From Bifidobacteriaceae bacterium (lineage in GTDB: Bacteria; Actinomycetota; Actinomycetes; Actinomycetales; WQXJ01), in assembly GCA_031265345.1 (NCBI GenBank), contig JAISCU010000113.1:1-27420 (forward strand): 27,420 nt of DNA, read 5' to 3'. Position numbers and translations under genes: made by a program. Below are positions 22,306 to 27,420 of this stretch, piece after piece. Each line of letters begins with the position of its first letter. The stretch's first letter is position 1. The notes below the pieces were generated by a model, which was given only the letters and a program-made list of their open reading frames with translations, was not told the origin of the DNA and searched no databases.

Positions 22306-24571
22306 GACCGCGCCGAGGCCTGCAGCCCTGGTCGGCGACCTGGCGGCGATCGGCTTGCTGATCGCGCTGGCGACAACCCCTTTGGTGCCGGTGTTCGGAC
22401 TGGCGGTCCTGCTCCGGGCCGTGGTCGGCGGCATCGTCGGAGCCTTGGTGGTAACCCTGGCCATCTCCTGGCTGCGCTGGCGGCTACCGGCTGGGCTGGC
22501 GGCGATCGCCTGCGGTTATGTGCTGGCGGGCACGCCAGCCGCCGTCCCGGCCGCCGCCGCTTGGCAGGTTCTGCCGACCTGGACGTCGCTGCGTCTGCTG
22601 GTCCGGGGCCTGGCCTCGTCGTGGAAGGACATCCTGACGGTGCCGGTGCCGATCGGCGCGGGCGGCGGTTTCGCGGTGGCGCCCTTCGCCCTGAGCTACT
22701 TGGCGGTTGCCGCCGCCTGGCTGATGCTGACGCGATTCTCGCAGGCTCGGCGGCCCCTGGCCGGATTGGTGCCGGTGGTGGTGGCGGCGATCTGCCTGGT
22801 CCTGCGCGCGCAGCCGTCTTTCCAGGCTGTGGCCGCAGGCCTCGCGGCCACGATCGGCGCGCTGGTCTGGGTGGCGCACCGGCGCGGCAGTTTCCAACGG
22901 CGGCGGGTCGTGGCCGGCCTGGTCATGGTCGCGGTGATCGCGGCGGCCGGGGTCGGGGCTGATCGCTGGCGGGCGCGGTCCGCGCCGGAGCGCCTGGTGG
23001 TCCGCGAGCACGTCGTCCCGCCGTTCGACCCGTCCGCCTTGGCCAGTCCGTTGGCGGCCTACCGGCACTATGTGCGCGACCTGGACCAGGCCGAGTTGGC
23101 CACGGCCCAGGGTCTGCCAGCGGATCAACCGCTCCGTCTGGCGACCATGGACGCCTTCGACGGGATCGTCTGGAACGTCGCCGGGCCGGAGTCGTCGGGT
23201 TCGGGCGAGTTCGTGCGACCGGCCGCGGCGGATGTTCCAGAGCCGGGCGGTGATCGCGTGGATGTCACCATCACGGCCGCCGGTCTGGGCGGCGTTTGGC
23301 TGCCCACGGTGGGCCGGCCGTCCCGGATCGAGTTGATCGACCAGGACCCGGCGCTGACCGACTCGGTGCGCGTCAATTCGCAGACCAATGCCGCCGCGCT
23401 GCCCGGCGGCCTGCCCGACCAGCTCAGCTATCGGCAGTCCGGCTGGGCGCCGCCGCCCGACGCGTCCCAGGTGATGCTGGCCGGTCCGGGGCGCGCGCTG
23501 GTTCCGCAGGCCGAATCCATTCCCGATCCGGTCCTGGCCGCGGCCTCGACCTACACGGCCGACACGGCGACCGCTGGCGAAGCCGCCCTGGCCCTGGCTG
23601 AGGGCTTGCGCCGCGACGGTTACTTCGCGGACGGCTCCGCGACCGCTGGCCCGGCGGTCTCGATGGCCGGCCACGGTTCGGCTCGGATCGACACCCTGTT
23701 CCTGCAGGAACCGATGGTGGGCAATTCCGAACAGTACGCCTCCGCCATGGCGCTGATGGCGCGCAGTCTGGGCCTGGGGTCGCGCGTCGTGCTGGGCTTC
23801 CCGCCGGCTGAGCTGGGGGACGATGCCGCTCAGTCGGCCCCGCGACCGGGCGCGGCCGAGGGCTCGGTCGTCTTCACCGGTGCCGACTTGACCGCTTGGG
23901 TCGAGATCGACCTGGCGGGCCTGGGCTGGGTGTCCTTCTATCCCACTCCCGACAAGAACAAGACGCCCGAGCAGGTCAGTGAGACCAAACAGAGCCAGCC
24001 GCAGCCGCAACAGCTGCCTCCGCCCCTGCCCAATCCGCCGCCTGCCGCCCCGCCCGAATCGGACACGGCCGGCTCCTCCCTGGGCGGCTCGGACGCCGCC
24101 GATGACCAGCCCGTTGGTCCCTGGTCCAGGCTGGTCGCCCTGGTGGGCGGTCTGTCTTTGGCTGTGCTGATCATGGTGATGACCCCGATCGCCATGATCG
24201 GGCTGTGGAAGCGCCGGCGACGGCGACGCCGCGAACACGCGCCCGATCCGCGACGCCGCCTGATGGGCGGCTGGGACGAGGTCGTCGACCTGCTGGTCGA
24301 TCTGCGGGCGCCGCCCGCGCCCCGAAAGACCCGTCTGGAGCAGGCCGACCAGGCCGGCCAGGCGCTGGGCGGCGAAGCGCACGGAATGCTGGTCCTCCTG
24401 GCGACCGCCTCCAACGAGGCCCACTTCGCTCCCTATGAGCCGTCCGAAGCTGTCGCCAAGACTTATTGGTCGTCGCTGCGTCAGGTCGAGCGGACGGTCA
24501 CAGCCGGGCGTTCGCGGCGTCAGCGCTGGCGCGCGCGGTTGTCGACCCGCTCGCTGCGTCGCCGGCCCTGA
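22295..24571 (+). CDS. Transglutaminase-like membrane protein with degenerate catalytic triad
   Basis: 758 residues. The N-terminus has about six membrane helices (10-225), followed by an extracytoplasmic region with the transglutaminase-like core, a Gln/Pro-rich linker (about 565-600), one more membrane helix (about 612-636) and a basic cytosolic tail. In the usual family the active Cys sits in GxCEQ(F/Y)A and the His in HAWVE, with the Asp in DPTP. Here these read GNSEQYA (Ser478), TAWVE (Thr533) and YPTP (Tyr549), so all three appear replaced. The fold is otherwise well kept (SAMALMARSLGLGSRVVLGF, GLGWVSFYPTP). It may be a non-catalytic binding protein. It ends the eccC-fn3-moxR-duf58 operon, with an eleven-base overlap with DUF58. 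Related Bifidobacterium clusters have a transglutaminase gene (tgm) in this place. Confidence 0.88.
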   Translation: MAAKTAPRPAALVGDLAAIGLLIALATTPLVPVFGLAVLLRAVVGGIVGALVVTLAISWLRWRLPAGLAAIACGYVLAGTPAAVPAAAAWQVLPTWTSLRLLVRGLASSWKDILTVPVPIGAGGGFAVAPFALSYLAVAAAWLMLTRFSQARRPLAGLVPVVVAAICLVLRAQPSFQAVAAGLAATIGALVWVAHRRGSFQRRRVVAGLVMVAVIAAAGVGADRWRARSAPERLVVREHVVPPFDPSALASPLAAYRHYVRDLDQAELATAQGLPADQPLRLATMDAFDGIVWNVAGPESSGSGEFVRPAAADVPEPGGDRVDVTITAAGLGGVWLPTVGRPSRIELIDQDPALTDSVRVNSQTNAAALPGGLPDQLSYRQSGWAPPPDASQVMLAGPGRALVPQAESIPDPVLAAASTYTADTATAGEAALALAEGLRRDGYFADGSATAGPAVSMAGHGSARIDTLFLQEPMVGNSEQYASAMALMARSLGLGSRVVLGFPPAELGDDAAQSAPRPGAAEGSVVFTGADLTAWVEIDLAGLGWVSFYPTPDKNKTPEQVSETKQSQPQPQQLPPPLPNPPPAAPPESDTAGSSLGGSDAADDQPVGPWSRLVALVGGLSLAVLIMVMTPIAMIGLWKRRRRRRREHAPDPRRRLMGGWDEVVDLLVDLRAPPAPRKTRLEQADQAGQALGGEAHGMLVLLATASNEAHFAPYEPSEAVAKTYWSSLRQVERTVTAGRSRRQRWRARLSTRSLRRRP

Positions 24572-24582
24572 CTCGGCTGTCA

Positions 24583-24615
24583 CGCTAGTGCGCTAGATTA
24601 GATAGCGACATAGCG
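24583..24615. promoter_or_regulatory. Nested palindromic operator upstream of the toxin-antitoxin genes
   Basis: Two CGCTA half-sites (24583-24587, 24591-24595) face two TAGCG half-sites (24603-24607, 24611-24615). The spacings are exactly symmetric about position 24599, with eight-base periodicity on each side. This is what a cooperative antitoxin or toxin-antitoxin autorepressor site looks like. It lies 21 bases before the antitoxin ATG. Confidence 0.65.
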
Positions 24616-24636
24616 CGACAATAGGGAGAGATTGAT

Positions 24637-24909
24637 ATGTCGATGGTTGTCGGCGTGGCCCAGGCCCATAACCGCCTATCTGAGCTGATTGATCAGGCGT
24701 TGTCTGGCACCGACGTGATGATCGCCAGACGCGGTGAGCCAGCGGTCAAGCTGGTGCCGGTGTCGGCGGCCAGCGAGGCTTTGCCGAGCGGCGCCGCGAT
24801 CGCCGCAAGGATGGCGGATCGACTTGCCGATCGGTCCGGCGCGGCGCACGCGGTGACGGAGGACGATCTTGCCGCGCACATTGAACGCGAACGGGAGTCG
24901 TGGCAGTGA
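24637..24909 (+). CDS. Type II antitoxin, Phd/YefM family
   Basis: 90 residues. The N-terminal half has the Phd/YefM DNA-binding fold pattern: VVGVAQAHNRLSELIDQAL, then a strand-turn VMIARRGEPAVKLVPV. The C-terminal half is charged (EDDLAAHIERERESWQ) and would wrap around the toxin. GGGAGAG lies six bases before ATG 24637. It overlaps the PIN toxin gene by four bases (GTGA). It most likely neutralises the toxin and represses its own promoter through the palindrome at 24583-24615. Confidence 0.9.
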   Translation: MSMVVGVAQAHNRLSELIDQALSGTDVMIARRGEPAVKLVPVSAASEALPSGAAIAARMADRLADRSGAAHAVTEDDLAAHIERERESWQ

Positions 24910-25310
24910 TCTACCTCGATGCTTGCTTCCTGATTTACGCTGTCGAAGGAATCGGGCCCAGGGGCGATGCGGCCCGCCGGGCGCTGGGCGGTGCCGCGTC
25001 CGGCCAACGCTTCGCGATCAGCCCGCTGGTTGCGATGGAGTGCCTGGTCAAGCCATTCCGCCAGGCGGACCTGCGGCTGGAAGATGATTACCGAGCGGCC
25101 TTCACGGATTTCGAGATGCTGACGATTCCGCCAACGGTCTTCGAGCGGGCCGCCCGGTTGCGTGCCAGTGCCCGGATCAAGACGCCCGACGCGTTGCACT
25201 GGGCGATCGCCCACTCGGCCGGGTGTCGGCGGCTGTGGACCGGTGACGCCGGCCTCGCCGCCGCAGCAAAGGGCTTCGCGATCGACCCATTTGTCGACGT
25301 GAGCCCGTGA
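24906..25310 (+). CDS. vapC: PIN-domain toxin, VapC type ribonuclease
   Basis: 134 residues from GTG 24906, which overlaps the antitoxin stop and has GGGAG eight bases upstream; a GTG at 24900 is too close to that site. The PIN-domain acidic residues are present: D5 (IYLDACFLIY), E45 (LVAMECL), D95 (KTPDALH) and D114 (WTGDAGL), so it should be an active Mg-dependent RNase that cleaves specific RNA. It ends one base away from the convergent gatD stop, with no room for a terminator. Confidence 0.92.
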   Translation: MIYLDACFLIYAVEGIGPRGDAARRALGGAASGQRFAISPLVAMECLVKPFRQADLRLEDDYRAAFTDFEMLTIPPTVFERAARLRASARIKTPDALHWAIAHSAGCRRLWTGDAGLAAAAKGFAIDPFVDVSP

Positions 25311-25311
25311 A

Positions 25312-26124
25312 TCACCGCCGGGTGCGCGCCGATTCGGCGGACAATTTGCCGGAGCGCGCGTACTCCTGGCGCTCGGCCCGCAAGTCGGCCACGAAGCGCG
25401 CCTCCAGCGGCGGCAGTTCGGCGCCCAGCGCCATCGCCAGCAGTTGGTCGGCCAGCGCCGGGTTGCGGGCCAACACCGGGCCGTGCAGGTAGGTGGCCAC
25501 GATCCGGCCCTGGATGGCGCCCTCGGTGCCGTCGCCGGATGGCCCGCCAGCCCCGTTCCCGATCCCGGAGATCACCTTCGCCAAGGGTTCCGCCGCTGGT
25601 CCCAGCGCTGTGCCGCCGCCGTGGTTCTCGTAACCGGTCAGCAGCGGCGAGCCGTCGAACGGTTCCGCCAGCACCTCGCCGACCGCGCGCGGCGAGCGCC
25701 GCCTGGTCGTCGCGTCGAGCAGCCCCAGCCCCGGTTCGACCTCCCCGCCGGAGACCTCGAAATCGTGCCCCAGCACCTGCAGCCCGGCGCAGACCGCGAA
25801 CACCGCCGCGCCGCGTTCCGCCGCCCGGATCAGAGCCCCGGATCGGCGCAGCTCGCGCGCCGCCGCGACTTGCGAGGCGTCCTCCCCGCCGCCGAGCACA
25901 TACAGTTCGGCCCGCTCCGGCACCGGCTGGCCCAGCCCCACGGTCACCACGCGCGCCCCGATCCCGCGCGCCTCCAACCGTCGCGCCAGCACCTTCAAGT
26001 TCCCGCCGTCGCCGTAGGTGCCCATCGCCGTTGGATACAGATGGACGATGCCGACCTCTCCTCCCCGCCGCAGACCCACCAGGCCGCCAGTGGTCGTGTC
26101 AGCACCCATTTCGGAATCTGTCAT
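25312..26124 (-). CDS. gatD: GatD, glutamine amidotransferase subunit of lipid II isoglutaminyl synthase
   Basis: 270 residues. The protein releases ammonia from glutamine and passes it to MurT, which amidates D-glutamate in the lipid II stem peptide. The fold is that of CobQ-like class I amidotransferases: VGIVHLYPTAMGTYGDGGN at the start, the nucleophile C112 in FAVCAGLQVLGH, and the catalytic H214 in TYLHGPVLARNP. GYENHGG precedes it, as is usual. The start at 26124 overlaps the murT stop (ATGA). Length is near the family norm (about 240-270). A longer open frame upstream is inside murT and is discarded. Confidence 0.95.
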   Translation of the reverse strand: MTDSEMGADTTTGGLVGLRRGGEVGIVHLYPTAMGTYGDGGNLKVLARRLEARGIGARVVTVGLGQPVPERAELYVLGGGEDASQVAAARELRRSGALIRAAERGAAVFAVCAGLQVLGHDFEVSGGEVEPGLGLLDATTRRRSPRAVGEVLAEPFDGSPLLTGYENHGGGTALGPAAEPLAKVISGIGNGAGGPSGDGTEGAIQGRIVATYLHGPVLARNPALADQLLAMALGAELPPLEARFVADLRAERQEYARSGKLSAESARTRR

Positions 26125-27365
26125 TTCGCCACCCGCGCTCTCAGTTCTTGGAAGGCTGTGTAATTGGCGACAATGTCGAGGGCTTGACCCTCTCCCGCCT
26201 CGGCCGCCGCGGCCAACGGGTCGAGGCTGACGCCCAGGACGTCCAAGCCCGCGGTGTCCAGCCGCACCGCCAGGTCGAAACGTCGTTCGCCCGCCACCCA
26301 GCAGGGCCGTCCGGCCCATTCCTCGAAGGGCACGTCCCAGATCCAAGACGGGTCGCGCCCGTCGGCGCCGCGAGCGTTCAGCACCGCCACCAACAGGGCC
26401 GGGGAACTGGCCACCAATTGCATCATCTCGGTCCAACTGGCGGGGTTCTTGCCCAACAGCAAGCGGGTCTCGTGGCCCTCGACGCTGGCCCTCACGTAAC
26501 GGCCATCCACGTCGCTGACCTTGGAGAACGCCTCCAAAGCGGCGTCCAGCGCGACGCCGCGGGCGGACACCGCCGCCAGGGCCATGGCGGCGTTGGAGAC
26601 ATTGAACCGGCCGGGCAAAGCCAACCGGGGGCGGACTGGACCGAACGGCGTGACTATGTCGGCGGCATCGTGCGTCAAATGCCAGGCGGTCTGCGGGCGG
26701 GCCAAACCACACTCGGGGCAGGACCAACCGGCCTCGCGGCGTTCCAAGTTGCCGCCGCAGCGGGGACAGAGGGCGGAATCCTCGGTCCACCATTGACCGC
26801 AGCCCACCCAGGTGACGTTGGGCGCGGCGCTGGCGGCCCAAGCGACCATCGGATCGTCGGCGTTGGCGATCACCTGGACAGTTGACGTGAGCCCTGTCGC
26901 CATGGTCCGCCAGCGCTCGGTCAGCATCCTGACCTCGGAGCCGCGGTCCAATTGGTCGCGGCTCAGATTCATCAGCACCAGCTGCGACGCGCCGGTGGCC
27001 GTGGCCACTGCGGGCAGATGGGCTTCGTCCACCTCGAGGGCCGCGAACTCGGCGTCGCGGTTGGCGGCCAGGGCTGTGGCGACGCCCGCCGCCATGTTCG
27101 CGCCGGTCAGGTTGTGCGCCACCGGGCCGAGCGTGCGAAGAGCTTCGGCGATCATGCGGGTGGTGGTGGACTTGCCATTGGTGGCGCTGACGGCGGTGAC
27201 CTGCATGGGCGCGGCCAGCCGCTGGAGCAGCGCGGAGTCGATCCTCAGCATGACCCGGCCGCCGATCACCTGGCCCCTGCCCCGGCCGATGGCCCTGGAC
27301 GCGGCGGCGGCGGCTCTGCCAGCGGCGATCGCCATTCGGGAGCGCAAGGGCAGCGGCTTGGACAC
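26121..27365 (-). CDS. murT: MurT, ligase subunit of lipid II isoglutaminyl synthase
   Basis: 414 residues, a Mur-ligase relative that activates D-glutamate of lipid II with ATP. The P-loop is SATNGKSTTT (K65). A zinc ribbon typical of MurT is inserted in the central domain (C200/C203 and C216/C219). The substrate region reads LLLGKNPASWTEMM, and the C-terminal DUF1727 domain has DPSWIWDVPFE, where D344 matches the conserved Asp. The start is uncertain: GTG 27365 has AGAAGG only one base upstream, and ATG 27335 (residue 11) has no clear ribosome site. It is followed by gatD in a coupled pair. Amidation affects cross-linking and lysozyme resistance. Confidence 0.95.
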   Translation of the reverse strand: MSKPLPLRSRMAIAAGRAAAAASRAIGRGRGQVIGGRVMLRIDSALLQRLAAPMQVTAVSATNGKSTTTRMIAEALRTLGPVAHNLTGANMAAGVATALAANRDAEFAALEVDEAHLPAVATATGASQLVLMNLSRDQLDRGSEVRMLTERWRTMATGLTSTVQVIANADDPMVAWAASAAPNVTWVGCGQWWTEDSALCPRCGGNLERREAGWSCPECGLARPQTAWHLTHDAADIVTPFGPVRPRLALPGRFNVSNAAMALAAVSARGVALDAALEAFSKVSDVDGRYVRASVEGHETRLLLGKNPASWTEMMQLVASSPALLVAVLNARGADGRDPSWIWDVPFEEWAGRPCWVAGERRFDLAVRLDTAGLDVLGVSLDPLAAAAEAGEGQALDIVANYTAFQELRARVAK

Positions 27366-27420
27366 GCCTTCTAGCCTGCCATTAACTCTGTGCCCCCGCC
27401 GCCCGGCCTCGCGACCACGC

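Noticed and set aside
1..27420. CRISPR arrays, tRNA or rRNA genes, insertion sequences, phage attachment sites
   Set aside because: I saw no regularly spaced identical repeats, no cloverleaf-like or rRNA-like sequence, and no transposase or integrase.

Overview
The window is very GC-rich and reads as chromosomal DNA of a high-GC Gram-positive (Actinomycetota). The evidence is an ESX-type VII secretion locus of actinobacterial layout (WXG100 pair, EccD, EccB, mycosin, three-ATPase EccC), a MurT/GatD peptidoglycan-amidation pair, and ATGA/GTGA-coupled operons. I cannot fix the genus; no 16S, tRNA or other taxonomic marker is present.

Layout. (1) 1-3602, minus strand: a secreted-protein and protease operon. 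It reads, in transcription order, WXG100 protein (3602-3291), second WXG100 protein with a C-terminal YxxxD signal (3108-2818), EspC-like helical protein (2742-2320), and two tandem membrane-anchored S8 'mycosin-like' proteases (1929-568, and 533 running off the left edge). (2) 3603-3923: divergent control region. (3) 3924-7950, plus strand: EccD, then a single 892-residue protein that fuses EccB to a mycosin. (4) 9876-7925, minus strand: a second EccD-like membrane protein and a zinc-ribbon/RDD membrane protein, divergent from (5). (5) 10089-24571, plus strand: one tightly coupled operon of EccC, a 1998-residue Ig-like/fibronectin-III surface protein, MoxR AAA+ ATPase, DUF58 protein and a transglutaminase-like membrane protein. 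(6) 24583-25310: a Phd/VapC-type toxin-antitoxin module with a symmetrical operator. (7) 27365-25312, minus strand: MurT and GatD.

How it works together. EccC, EccD and EccB would form the inner-membrane ESX channel. The WXG100 and EspC-like proteins are the probable substrates. Mycosin activity is tethered physically to EccB. EccE and EccA are not seen; two different EccD-like proteins are. The second half of the large operon (fn3, moxR, duf58, transglutaminase-like) matches the core of the 'PFNA' cluster described in Bifidobacterium, but without its kinase and phosphatase within this window. Here it is translationally coupled to eccC, which suggests that the giant Ig/Fn3 protein and its MoxR-DUF58-TG helper set are built or regulated together with the secretion machine.

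Most notable points: the EccB-MycP fusion, the paired different EccDs, the coupling of ESX to a PFNA-like operon, a transglutaminase-like protein whose Cys/His/Asp triad all appear replaced, and a recent tandem duplication of accessory mycosins whose oxyanion Asn is probably lost.
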